Assembly (NCBI GenBank): GCA_002715345.1
Contig: PAYR01000013.1
Location: 1-38,732 of the forward strand
Direction of reading: 5' to 3'
Length of the DNA stretch: 38,732 nt
Source: Flavobacteriales bacterium
GTDB lineage: Bacteria > Bacteroidota > Bacteroidia > Flavobacteriales > UBA7312
A program made the translations under genes and the position numbers. This document shows, piece by piece, positions 7,944 through 15,246 of the stretch. The stretch's first letter is position 1; every line of letters begins with the position of its first letter. Below the pieces are notes generated by a model. That model did not search any database and had not been told where the DNA came from. It saw only the letters and a list, made by a program, of their open reading frames with translations.

Positions 7944-8825
7944 TTATGATTTAAACCATTTTAAATAAAATGGCAGCCTATTAATCTTAACTGTATAGTA
8001 ATATGTTTTTTTTGCTCCGAATCCTTCATTTCTTTTAGCAACACCACTTAAATTGGATCCTTCAAAATCAAAGGTAAATTCCATTTTTTGATAAAGAGAT
8101 AAAATGTGATTAAAGATAAAAAAAAATGCTCCCACTTTTCTACCCTTATTTGTTGAATACGAAGTTAACAAAGTCAATCTTTTATTATCAACTAACAAAA
8201 AAACAGAACCTAACTTCTGACCCTCTAAGGATGCTGAAAAAAACCTTGCATTACTGTTAGATAAAGATGTTTTCATTATATTTCTTAGTAACCGAAACTG
8301 ATGAACATCCATGTGACCTTTTGCTAACATCTCTTTTTGTAACATGAAATCTTTAATTGAATCTGAGGCAATATTTATTCCAGTTTTTTGAGCCTTCTGT
8401 ATCGATTTTTTATGACTGCTAGAAAAATTTTTATAAAGGTCATCAATACAACCTTTTAAAGAGAGTATATGATTTACTTTCCTCTTAACACAGTACTTAG
8501 TATTAGTATTAGTATTAAGATTAAGTTCGATGTATTTAAATTTCTCAGGGATTGAATTTAAAAATAAATCAGCATCTAATTCCTCTTTAGAAAAAACGCC
8601 TAATTGCTGACAAAAAAAAGGCTGATAAATATATTCTATCCCCCATTTTTTTCTTTTTGGTAAAGGGAATACTGCTTCATAATCATTGAGCACCAAAGCA
8701 TCCCAGTCATCACATACAACATCTAGATACCAAGAGAATCCATAAATCAAACGATTAGATGAATTAGAAATACAAGCGTCCCACTTTTTAAAATTAATCT
8801 CCTTATGCTCGATGTAATGAATCAT
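7944..8825 (-). CDS. FemAB/GNAT-fold putative acyltransferase
   Basis: This 293-residue cytoplasmic protein has no signal peptide or membrane helix. The pattern of an N-terminal half with YGFSWYLDVVCDDWDALVLNDYEAVFPLP, then a lysine-rich segment (SSSHKKSIQKAQKTG), then a second half with GQKLGSVFLLVDNKRLTLLTSYS and FDFEGSNLSGVAKRNEGFGAK, resembles the tandem-GNAT (FemAB-like) proteins widespread in Bacteroidota. Known FemAB members transfer aminoacyl groups to peptidoglycan precursors; no substrate can be inferred here. The start overlaps the deacetylase-like gene by four bases (ATGA), which points to a functional pair, perhaps in envelope glycan modification (inference). Base composition is noticeably AT-rich, and an in-frame hexanucleotide repeat encodes Asn-Thr three times. 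Confidence 0.72.
   Translation of the reverse strand: MIHYIEHKEINFKKWDACISNSSNRLIYGFSWYLDVVCDDWDALVLNDYEAVFPLPKRKKWGIEYIYQPFFCQQLGVFSKEELDADLFLNSIPEKFKYIELNLNTNTNTKYCVKRKVNHILSLKGCIDDLYKNFSSSHKKSIQKAQKTGINIASDSIKDFMLQKEMLAKGHMDVHQFRLLRNIMKTSLSNSNARFFSASLEGQKLGSVFLLVDNKRLTLLTSYSTNKGRKVGAFFFIFNHILSLYQKMEFTFDFEGSNLSGVAKRNEGFGAKKTYYYTVKINRLPFYLKWFKS
8497..8517. repeat. Hexanucleotide tandem repeat inside a coding region
   Basis: TTAGTA is repeated three times (8497-8514) and followed by a partial unit. It is read on the minus strand as AAT ACT codons (Asn-Thr) near the middle of the FemAB-like protein. A gain or loss of one unit would add or remove two residues without a frameshift. It may be simple low-complexity sequence. 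Confidence 0.75.
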
Positions 8826-10123
8826 GACTTTGATAGTTTCACAATATCCTCATACAATTGACTCCAGCCTTTCCATGCTCCGTGCTCGCTCCAAGTTTCA
8901 TTATGCCAAAGCGTAACGAATGTTCCATTGACTTTTTTTACCTCTTGCATTAACTCTTTAGTTAAAGATAATGCTTGTTCTGGAGTAAAATCTAAATAAT
9001 ATTTAAAGGTAGCATCCATCACTATAAATGGGTGTACTTTTAAAGATGTACTTTGTTCTAACTCCAAATCGTAAAAATAAAAGGGATGGCAAATACTGGC
9101 TCTAAATCCTGGATAAGCAGCATAACCCATGGTATAATCGTGCTGAACACCTAAATCAATAAGATTACGATAAGTTGTAGGAAAGGAGAGTTTGAGAAAA
9201 TGTTGTCTACTTATAGTCACTTCTCTTTTAATGATATTTTTTAGTCGTTTCCACTCTTCTTTAAGTTTAGCATCATCATTATTTGAGCCAAAAGATGGAT
9301 GTATTCCTACTTGAGCATGATCCGCAAGATGCTTGATGAGGAGTTGAAATTTCCTGCTTTGAAATGGAATGTTTTTATCATTCAACCCATAATCGGCTAA
9401 TAATACAAAATAAACTACCTCTAAATCGTATTTTTCTTGTAGTGCTAATTGCAACTCAAAAGTGTCATAGGGATCCGATTGTTTCTTTCTAAGCACTTCC
9501 CAGCGTTCTTTCGCCTCTTCTTTTTCTCCTTTCCAAAGCGAACGAGCAAATGCTCCTATAGTTCTAGCCAATCCTTTTTCTAAATAGCAATAAGCATTGT
9601 CTATATCTATTGTAGAAATAAACTTGAATTCGCTACCCTCAGGTCGAAAGTCAGGATAGGTTTGCTGAATTATTAGCAATAATTTCTGAAGCCAAAGATT
9701 AACTAATGGTTTTTGTAAAAACCCATGTTGAAAAGCCAAACTTTCTTTGGCCATAAAACGCTCATAATGATCTCGAATATGAGGCAAATACTCTTCATAC
9801 CTAGACAATAAATAAAAGCTTGCAGCAAAAACATCAAAAGGTAAAGAGGAATAGGAGCTTGTCTGAAAAAAAACAGGCAAACCCTCCCATTCTGTTAACT
9901 GTATTTCTTGATCTGAAATTCCTTTTTCTAGCAATAAATCATGGCATTCAACAAAAAACTCTTCTCCCAACCTACTCATAGAATAATTAAGTTTTAGCCC
10001 ATCATGATTCTGGAAACGAATAAGGTCATCTGTTAATTCATAAGGGGTATTCCAAACATCTACAAAAATGGTTTGGAAAATATACCGAATACGATTAGTT
10101 ATGTCCGGAGTATAAATTAACAT
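8822..10123 (-). CDS. Polysaccharide-deacetylase-family protein (DUF7033-type N-terminus)
   Basis: This 433-residue protein matches a Bacteroidota family with a specific N-terminal domain (about residues 1-160, including WEGLPVFFQTSSYSSLPFDVFAASFYLLSRYEEYLPH). A NodB-like deacetylase barrel follows: FISTIDIDNAYCY (metal and catalytic aspartates), VGIHPSFGSN (one of the usual metal histidines), HFLKLSFPTTYRNLIDLGVQHDYTMGYAAYPGFRA, and a C-terminal LWHNETWSEHGAW segment. No signal peptide is visible, so it is predicted to be cytoplasmic, unlike secreted chitin or peptidoglycan deacetylases. The substrate is unknown. It overlaps the FemAB-like gene by four bases and is the first gene of its transcript, with a candidate -7 box at 10144-10151. 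Confidence 0.82.
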   Translation of the reverse strand: MLIYTPDITNRIRYIFQTIFVDVWNTPYELTDDLIRFQNHDGLKLNYSMSRLGEEFFVECHDLLLEKGISDQEIQLTEWEGLPVFFQTSSYSSLPFDVFAASFYLLSRYEEYLPHIRDHYERFMAKESLAFQHGFLQKPLVNLWLQKLLLIIQQTYPDFRPEGSEFKFISTIDIDNAYCYLEKGLARTIGAFARSLWKGEKEEAKERWEVLRKKQSDPYDTFELQLALQEKYDLEVVYFVLLADYGLNDKNIPFQSRKFQLLIKHLADHAQVGIHPSFGSNNDDAKLKEEWKRLKNIIKREVTISRQHFLKLSFPTTYRNLIDLGVQHDYTMGYAAYPGFRASICHPFYFYDLELEQSTSLKVHPFIVMDATFKYYLDFTPEQALSLTKELMQEVKKVNGTFVTLWHNETWSEHGAWKGWSQLYEDIVKLSKS

Positions 10124-10143
10124 TTACAGCAAAGCATTATCTA

Positions 10144-10151
10144 CAAAGCTA
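10144..10151 (-). promoter_or_regulatory. Candidate -7 box for the deacetylase-like operon
   Basis: On the minus strand this reads TAGCTTTG, a match to the Bacteroidota -7 consensus TAnnTTTG, 20 bases before the ATG at 10123. No well-spaced TTG -33 element is seen, so support is moderate. The same ~200-bp gap (10124-10324) otherwise holds only the rpsT terminator. Confidence 0.45.
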
Positions 10152-10267
10152 AAATAATTGTTTTCAACAGTTATGAGATAATCTAAAAAAGGAATTTTTT
10201 ATCTAGGGAAATCATCCTCAGCCAATTTATTGATAGGAAGTTTTTTTTCATAAGTCATAAATTAAAG

Positions 10268-10300
10268 ATAAAAAAAAGGGCTTTCAATTGAAAGCCCTTT
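10268..10300 (-). terminator. Rho-independent terminator of rpsT
   Basis: A perfect 26-bp palindrome lies at 10275-10300, with an 11-bp stem (AAAGGGCTTTC) and an AATT loop. On the minus strand it is followed by an uninterrupted T run, and it lies 24 bases after the rpsT stop. There is no T run in the plus direction, so it acts on rpsT. Confidence 0.9.
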
Positions 10301-10324
10301 CGTATCGATAAGGTTAACAACCTA

Positions 10325-10576
10325 CTATAGACTATTAACGTGCTTCGCTAATTTTGATTTTAGGTTAGCCGCTTTATTACAGTGAATAATGTTACGCTTT
10401 GTTAACTTATCCAACATTGATTCTACCTCTGATAAAAACTTAGCTGCTTCCTTCTTGTCAGACATAGCTCTTAACTTTCTAACAGCATTACGAGCTGTTT
10501 TGTGGTAATAGCTGTTTGCAGCGTTTCTTTTCGCTGTTTGTCTGATTCTTTTCTTTGCTGACTTGTGATTAGCCAT
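10325..10576 (-). CDS. rpsT: Ribosomal protein bS20
   Basis: This is an 83-residue, strongly basic primary 16S rRNA-binding protein of the 30S subunit. It begins MANHKSAKKRIRQTAKRNAA, the family signature, and has the expected three-helix composition (RNAVRKLRA, AAKFLSEVESMLDKLTKRNIIHCNKAANLKSKL). Length matches the usual 84-87. The gene is monocistronic: its own strong -7 box lies at 10611-10618 upstream, and a perfect hairpin terminator follows. It is separated by 72 bp from mnmD on the same strand. Confidence 0.97.
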   Translation of the reverse strand: MANHKSAKKRIRQTAKRNAANSYYHKTARNAVRKLRAMSDKKEAAKFLSEVESMLDKLTKRNIIHCNKAANLKSKLAKHVNSL

Positions 10577-10610
10577 ATCTCTTGTTTATTTTCTGTTCAA
10601 AATTGGAGCG

Positions 10611-10639
10611 CAAATGTATAAATTTTTATCCAAATACAA
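10611..10639 (-). promoter_or_regulatory. rpsT promoter (-33/-7, Bacteroidota type)
   Basis: The minus strand reads TACATTTG at 10618-10611, a full match to TAnnTTTG. A TTG lies at 10639-10637, giving an 18-base spacer, close to the 19-20 expected for the primary sigma factor of this phylum. The box ends 34 bases before the rpsT ATG, so a leader of about 30 nt is expected. Confidence 0.75.
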
Positions 10640-10648
10640 TAGTAAATA

Positions 10649-11314
10649 CTATTTGGTTTTTTTGGCACGAGTCATTTCTCTTTTTCTAGCAGGTCCTTCT
10701 AAGCTTTCCACTTCAAAACCTACTGCCTTTAATGCGCGTTTCACAGATCCTTTTGCACAATAAGTCACTAAAATAGCACCTACATTCATTACACTTAAAA
10801 TTTTGGCAAATATCTCTTCGGTCCACAATTCCGGTTGCACTCTAGGTGCAAACGCATCATAATACACTAGGTCAAAAGTATTTTGAAAGACAACATTTTG
10901 AATGGTAGATTCTATTTTCTGAAGAGTAAAATGCTGATCTATCATGTGTACATCATTCCAACTACACTGGTGCATATATTGAAAAACAGCTTCTTCATCT
11001 TCGAAGCCTAATAATCCTATATACTCCATTTTATTTGCTAAATCAGGATTTATCGGATACGCCTCCAATGCTGTATAGGTGATTTCATTATGCAATTTTC
11101 GATTTTCCAAACATGTTAAGTACGCATTAAGACCTGTTCCAAAACCCATTTCTAAAATAGAAAGTTTTGTTTTAGGTATTGATTTCAGTCCATGCTTAAC
11201 AAACACATGTTGCGCTTCAGAAAGGGCCCCATGAATAGAATGATAATGCTCTTCAAAATCTGGAATATATAATGTCTTACTTCCATCTGCTGTTTGTATA
11301 ATCTGTCTTTTCAC
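10649..11314 (-). CDS. mnmD: tRNA mnm5s2U34 methyltransferase, stand-alone MnmD
   Basis: This 221-residue SAM-dependent methyltransferase is equivalent to the N-terminal half of MnmC, which methylates 5-aminomethyl-2-thiouridine at the tRNA wobble position. The SAM motif SILEMGFGTGLNAYL is at residues 52-66. VYYDAFAPRVQPELW (150-164) is the MnmC1 catalytic signature, and TYCAKGSVKRALKAVGF with GPARKREM is the C-terminal signature. The FAD-dependent oxidase domain of proteobacterial MnmC is absent, so this is the monofunctional MnmD form. It is divergent from the M42 peptidase gene with a 63-bp spacer. Confidence 0.9.
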   Translation of the reverse strand: MKRQIIQTADGSKTLYIPDFEEHYHSIHGALSEAQHVFVKHGLKSIPKTKLSILEMGFGTGLNAYLTCLENRKLHNEITYTALEAYPINPDLANKMEYIGLLGFEDEEAVFQYMHQCSWNDVHMIDQHFTLQKIESTIQNVVFQNTFDLVYYDAFAPRVQPELWTEEIFAKILSVMNVGAILVTYCAKGSVKRALKAVGFEVESLEGPARKREMTRAKKTK

Positions 11315-11343
11315 TTAACAATATCTTAAACACTTTATTTTCT

Positions 11344-11351
11344 TAAATTTG
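11344..11351 (+). promoter_or_regulatory. -7 box of the M42 peptidase-ilvE operon
   Basis: TAAATTTG matches the consensus TAnnTTTG and ends 26 bases before the ATG at 11378, a typical leader length. No clear -33 TTG is present. Confidence 0.6.
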
Positions 11352-11377
11352 CAGTCTGTTCTAAAAACTATATTCAC

Positions 11378-12466
11378 ATGGCTAAAAAAAGCATTCTCAA
11401 TAAAAAATCACTTATATTTTTAGAAAATTACATCAACAATCCTTCACCTACAGGTTTTGAAAGCGAAGGTCAAAAAATGTGGCTAGATTACATCAAACCA
11501 TATATTGACGACTATTTTGTAGACACCTATGGAACTGTTGTTGGAGTTGTCAACCCTGAAGCTAAATACAAAGTAGTAATTGAAGCACATGCGGATGAAA
11601 TTTCTTGGTTTGTACACTACATTACAAAAGAAGGGTTCATATACCTCAGAAGAAATGGCGGAAGCGACCATCAAATAGCCCCGTCTAAAAGAGTGAACAT
11701 CCATACTAAAAAAGGGATTGTGAAAGCTGTTTTTGGATGGCCTGCTATTCACACAAGACATGGTGGAGAAGAGAAATCCCCTAAACTTGATAACATCTTT
11801 TTAGATTGCGGATGTACTTCAAAAGAAGAAGTAGAAAAATTAGGAGTACATGTGGGTTGTGTGATTACTTACGAAGATGAATTTATGGTCTTAAACAACA
11901 ACTTTTATGTAGGTCGTGCATTAGACAACCGGATTGGAGGATTCATGATTGCAGAAGTAGCACGACTATTAAAAGATAATAAAAAGAGACTTCCTTTTGG
12001 ACTTTACATCACTAATTCAGTACAAGAAGAGGTAGGTTTAAGAGGTGCTCAAATGATTACAGAGTCCATCAAACCAAATGTTGCTATTGTAACAGATGTT
12101 TGTCACGATACGCAAACACCTATGATCAATAAGATTAAGCAAGGTGATTTGTTTGCTGGAAAAGGACCTGTACTTACCTACGGACCTGCTGTTCAAAACA
12201 ATTTATTAGACCTATTAATAGACACTGCTGAAGGCAAGAAGATTCCGTACCAAAGAGCAGCAGCTTCTAGAGCTACAGGAACAGATACAGACGCCTTTGC
12301 TTATTCTACAGGAGGTGTTGCTTCAGCGCTTATTTCTTTACCATTACGCTACATGCATACAACAGTAGAAAGCGTACATAAAGATGATGTAGAAAATGTG
12401 ATTAAGCTAATTTACGAAGCCTTATTAAAAATTGAAGACGGTCACGATTTCAGATATTTGAAATAA
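11378..12466 (+). CDS. M42-family metallo-aminopeptidase
   Basis: This is a 362-residue di-zinc aminopeptidase of the M42 (glutamyl aminopeptidase / 'endoglucanase M') family, acting on peptides in the cytoplasm. Metal and catalytic residues visible are H71 and D73 in EAHADE, D183 in GRALDNRIGG, the general-base pair E217-E218 in VQEEVGLRG, D240 in IVTDVCHD, and a C-terminal histidine in RYMHTTVESVHKDD. It may be annotated elsewhere as a cellulase or hydrolase, which is a legacy name. The gene is the first of a two-gene unit, with ilvE seven bases downstream. Substrate preference within M42 is not predictable from this sequence. Confidence 0.92.
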   Translation: MAKKSILNKKSLIFLENYINNPSPTGFESEGQKMWLDYIKPYIDDYFVDTYGTVVGVVNPEAKYKVVIEAHADEISWFVHYITKEGFIYLRRNGGSDHQIAPSKRVNIHTKKGIVKAVFGWPAIHTRHGGEEKSPKLDNIFLDCGCTSKEEVEKLGVHVGCVITYEDEFMVLNNNFYVGRALDNRIGGFMIAEVARLLKDNKKRLPFGLYITNSVQEEVGLRGAQMITESIKPNVAIVTDVCHDTQTPMINKIKQGDLFAGKGPVLTYGPAVQNNLLDLLIDTAEGKKIPYQRAAASRATGTDTDAFAYSTGGVASALISLPLRYMHTTVESVHKDDVENVIKLIYEALLKIEDGHDFRYLK

Positions 12467-12473
12467 TCCTCCA

Positions 12474-13517
12474 ATGAAAATCACTAAAACTCAAAACTCT
12501 CGTTTAGCAAAAACAAATTTCAATAAATTGGAATTTGGAAAAACTTTTAGTGATCACATGTTAATGTGTAAGTTTCAAGAAGATCAGTGGCAAGATGCTG
12601 AAATCTTACCGTATCAATCACTATCTTTTGCTCCAGGAACACATGTTTTTCATTATGGACAAGCCGTTTTTGAAGGAATGAAAGCTTTTAAAAACAAACA
12701 AGGACAAACAATCTTGTTTCGTCCTGAAGAAAACATGAATCGTTTAAACCAATCAGCAAACAGGTTGTGTATGCCGTCTATCCCATCATCTATCTTTATG
12801 GATGGCTTAAAAAGTTTACTAAAGCTAGATAAGCAATGGATTCCTGAAGGCAATGGGAAATCGCTCTACATTCGACCATTTATGATAGCAAGTAGCGAAT
12901 TCATCAGAGCTACTCCAGCTGATGAGTTCACCTTTTTCATCATCACATCACCTAGCGCTTCTTACTATTCTGGAGAAGTCCATTTAAAAGTGGAAGAAAA
13001 ATTTGCAAGATCTGTAGAAGGGGGTACTGGATTTGCCAAAGCTGCAGGAAACTATGCAGCAGCCTTTGAGCCTACCAAAAAAGCACAGGTAGCAGGATTT
13101 ACACAAGTAGTTTGGACAGACGCTTTCGAGCATCAATACATTGAAGAGTCGGGTACGATGAACATTATGTTCCGTATCAATGACACCTTGATAACTCCTG
13201 CTTTAAGTGAAAGTATTTTGGCAGGAATTACTAGGGACAGTATTTTAAAAATAGCTAAAGAAAAAGGAATTTCTGTTGAAGAGCGTCAAATCGCTATCTC
13301 AGAAATAATGGAAGCACATCAAAACGGTACTTTACAAGAAGCTTTTGGGCTGGGCACAGCTGTAACCGTAATCCCTATTAACTCCATAACATATAGAGAA
13401 GAAAAAATCGAAATCGAAGCAATTAGTGATAGCTACGCACATCAACTAAAAGCAGAATTACAAAACATCCAACAAGGAATTTGTCCAGACACACACAACT
13501 GGATAGTTACTGTTTAA
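12474..13517 (+). CDS. ilvE: Branched-chain-amino-acid aminotransferase
   Basis: This is a fold-type IV PLP enzyme of 347 residues that transfers amino groups between Leu, Ile or Val and 2-oxoglutarate. It shows the class signature of the long (eukaryote-like, type II) BCATs: FHYGQAVFEGMKAF (59-72), FRPEENMNRLNQSANRLCMP, LYIRPFM, the PLP lysine K189 in GGTGFAKAAGNYAAAF, and EESGTMNIMF. Canonical members have K-x-G-G-N-Y where this one has K-A-A-G-N-Y. The start lies seven bases after the M42 stop. The last 11 bp overlap the convergent GNAT gene, leaving no room for an intergenic terminator. Confidence 0.95.
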   Translation: MKITKTQNSRLAKTNFNKLEFGKTFSDHMLMCKFQEDQWQDAEILPYQSLSFAPGTHVFHYGQAVFEGMKAFKNKQGQTILFRPEENMNRLNQSANRLCMPSIPSSIFMDGLKSLLKLDKQWIPEGNGKSLYIRPFMIASSEFIRATPADEFTFFIITSPSASYYSGEVHLKVEEKFARSVEGGTGFAKAAGNYAAAFEPTKKAQVAGFTQVVWTDAFEHQYIEESGTMNIMFRINDTLITPALSESILAGITRDSILKIAKEKGISVEERQIAISEIMEAHQNGTLQEAFGLGTAVTVIPINSITYREEKIEIEAISDSYAHQLKAELQNIQQGICPDTHNWIVTV

Positions 13518-13932
13518 ACAGCATCTTGAAATGCTGAATACCCGCTTCCTCAAAAAGCGCTCCTTCTTTTTCAAAACCTAATTTTTGATAAAAATCTGCG
13601 ACTTGAATTTGAGCATGCAGATAAATAGGTTTAGCATATTTTTGGACTTCTTCAATCATCTTCTTTAACAAATATTGGCCAATCCCTTTTCCCCTATGAT
13701 TTGGAAGAACAGCAAATCGTTCTAATTTAATTCCATTGGGTGTAAAACGCCAACGAGCTGTGGCAACTGCCTTACTGTCTGCAGTAACTAAATAATGTTG
13801 AGAAACCTCCTCAAAAGCATCATATTCATCCGAAGCATCAACTCCTTGTTCTTGCACAAAAACGGCTGTTCTTATTTGTTGCGCTAACAAAAAATCGACA
13901 TCAGAAACTTGTATTTTACGCAAGCTCCACAT
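13507..13932 (-). CDS. GNAT-family N-acetyltransferase
   Basis: This 141-residue single-domain acyl-CoA N-acyltransferase has the acetyl-CoA pyrophosphate loop HRGKGIGQYLL in motif A, preceded by the strand KLERFAVLP. The N-terminal IRTAVFVQEQGVDASDEYDAFEE and C-terminal VADFYQKLGFEKEGALFEEAGIQHFKM match the YjcF/ElaA-like subgroup. The acceptor is unknown. The gene overlaps the MazG-like gene upstream by 17 bases, so the two are translationally coupled. It overlaps ilvE by 11 bp tail to tail. Confidence 0.9.
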   Translation of the reverse strand: MWSLRKIQVSDVDFLLAQQIRTAVFVQEQGVDASDEYDAFEEVSQHYLVTADSKAVATARWRFTPNGIKLERFAVLPNHRGKGIGQYLLKKMIEEVQKYAKPIYLHAQIQVADFYQKLGFEKEGALFEEAGIQHFKMLFKQ

Positions 13933-14317
13933 GCTTTTCTAAAATAGCTTTAATATCTGGCTTAAAGTACAAATCACTCTTCATTACTTTACCATCTTCT
14001 CTAAAAATGGGCTTGCCATCTTTATCTAATTTGGACATATTAGAGCGTTGTATTTCATTAAAAATATCCTCCATCACATCTTGTAAGCCATGCTTTAAAA
14101 CAGAACCACACCATATATACAGCAAGTCACCTAAAGCATCTGCTATCTCAACCAAATCCCCTTCTTTACAAGCCTGTAAATACTCTTCATTTTCTTCATG
14201 CATTAATCTATGCCTTAACAAATAAGTTTCCTCTCCTACATTTGCCACAGGAATATCTTCATTGCCAATTAAAAAAACCTCATGGAACTTTCTTACTTTA
14301 TCTATTTTATCTTGCAT
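13916..14317 (-). CDS. MazG-like all-alpha NTP pyrophosphohydrolase
   Basis: This 133-residue helical protein has the metal-binding pattern HEENEEYLQAC then EIADALGDLLYI, i.e. EExxE followed by ExxD. That motif defines the MazG/HisE/dUTPase-2 superfamily, which hydrolyses nucleoside triphosphates to monophosphate and PPi. Annotation pipelines may call it phosphoribosyl-ATP pyrophosphohydrolase, but no his genes are nearby, so a nucleotide housecleaning role is more plausible (inference). The C-terminal KLDKDGKPIFREDGKVMKSDLYFKPD segment is conserved in this subgroup. It overlaps the GNAT gene by 17 bases and is divergent from the YceI gene with a 75-bp gap. Confidence 0.86.
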   Translation of the reverse strand: MQDKIDKVRKFHEVFLIGNEDIPVANVGEETYLLRHRLMHEENEEYLQACKEGDLVEIADALGDLLYIWCGSVLKHGLQDVMEDIFNEIQRSNMSKLDKDGKPIFREDGKVMKSDLYFKPDIKAILEKHVELA

Positions 14318-14361
14318 TTTATTTTATTTTGATGAGCAGTAAATATAGTCGAGTTTTTGTT

Positions 14362-14369
14362 TAATTTTG
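14362..14369 (+). promoter_or_regulatory. -7 box of the YceI gene
   Basis: TAATTTTG matches TAnnTTTG exactly and ends 23 bases before the ATG at 14393. A TTTG at 14328-14331 is too far upstream (30 bases) to be a normal -33 element. Confidence 0.6.
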
Positions 14370-14392
14370 TGATTCAATAAAAAAATAAATCA

Positions 14393-14998
14393 ATGAAAAA
14401 AATAGCTTTTATTATAGCTTTAACTATTGGTTTTTCTTCTTTTACAAGTGCACATACTGATCACTTTAAAATTGACATTCAAAAAAGTAATGTTAAATGG
14501 GTAGGAAGTAAAATTTCTGGTAGCAGCCATGAAGGAAATATTTCCATAACAGAAGGGATAATCAGCATCAACGATGGAAATATGGTGAATGCAGAATTTG
14601 TTGTTGACTTAAACACAATGACTTGCACCGACCTGGGAGAAAAAAAAGCAGGATATCTAGTTGACCACCTTAAAAATGAAGACTTTTTCGATGTTCCGAA
14701 TCATCCTCAAGCTCGACTAAAACTGATTAAAGCAACTAAAACAGAAAAAGGGTATAACATTATTGCTGGTTTGACAATAAAAGACAAAACCCATCCTGTT
14801 GTTTTTGATATTGAGTGGACCCAAAGAGGCGTCACTGCTTTAGCAAGCGGAACACTTACATTCAATCGTACAAAATTCGATATTACTTATGGTTCAGGTA
14901 GCTTTTTTGACGATCTAGGAGACAGAGCAATCAAGGATGAAGTAATACTAGAATTTCGCGTAATGGCAAACCATGAAGAAAATGGAGCACATCACTAA
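14393..14998 (+). CDS. YceI-family periplasmic protein
   Basis: This 201-residue exported protein has a signal peptide at 1-20 (MKKIAFIIALTIGFSSFTSA) and a YceI lipocalin-like barrel. Family marks are VKWVGSKISGSSHEGNI near the N-terminus, the DLNTMTCTDL segment, HLKNEDFFDVPNHPQARLKL, and TFNRTKFDITYGSGSFFDDLGDRAI near the C-terminus. Characterised members bind isoprenoid-type lipids such as polyprenyl chains; the ligand is unknown here. A -7 box precedes it. The 3' end overlaps a small membrane-protein gene by 26 bases, with a shared terminator after the pair. Confidence 0.93.
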   Translation: MKKIAFIIALTIGFSSFTSAHTDHFKIDIQKSNVKWVGSKISGSSHEGNISITEGIISINDGNMVNAEFVVDLNTMTCTDLGEKKAGYLVDHLKNEDFFDVPNHPQARLKLIKATKTEKGYNIIAGLTIKDKTHPVVFDIEWTQRGVTALASGTLTFNRTKFDITYGSGSFFDDLGDRAIKDEVILEFRVMANHEENGAHH

Positions 14999-15173
14999 GG
15001 GGCACTGGATTTTTGCTGCAATTTTCGCTATTTCATTTGTAGGGTTTCTTATTTGGTCCTACCGAAAAGATTTACAACTACATAAAGTTCACTACCAAGG
15101 AAGCAGTTTGTTTTTACTTGGGCTATTAGTAATAGTTTTCCTGCTTTATGTATTCAGAGGATTTATGAAATAG
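14973..15173 (+). CDS. Small two-helix membrane protein
   Basis: This 66-residue protein has hydrophobic segments at about residues 12-28 (WIFAAIFAISFVGFLIW) and 44-61 (SLFLLGLLVIVFLLYVF) joined by a basic loop (SYRKDLQLHKVHYQG). No named family is recognised. The frame begins inside the YceI gene. ATG codons at 14973 and 14982 are both possible, overlapping YceI by 26 or 17 bases. A strong terminator seven bases after its stop ends the two-gene transcript. This suggests a functional link to YceI, which cannot be specified. Confidence 0.75.
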   Translation: MKKMEHITKGHWIFAAIFAISFVGFLIWSYRKDLQLHKVHYQGSSLFLLGLLVIVFLLYVFRGFMK

Positions 15174-15179
15174 ATAGAT

Positions 15180-15207
15180 AAGTCACTCAGAGAGTGACTT
15201 TTCTTTT
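15180..15207 (+). terminator. Terminator of the YceI operon
   Basis: A perfect 9-bp stem (AAGTCACTC / GAGTGACTT) with a 3-base loop lies at 15180-15200, followed by TTCTTTT, directly after the small membrane-protein gene. Confidence 0.85.
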
Positions 15208-15246
15208 ATCTAATTATTTGTGATTTCAACCCAAATTATAGTAACT

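Noticed and set aside
10275-10300. 26-bp perfect palindrome considered as an operator or integration site
   Set aside because: It lies directly after rpsT with a T run in that direction only, so a terminator explains it fully.
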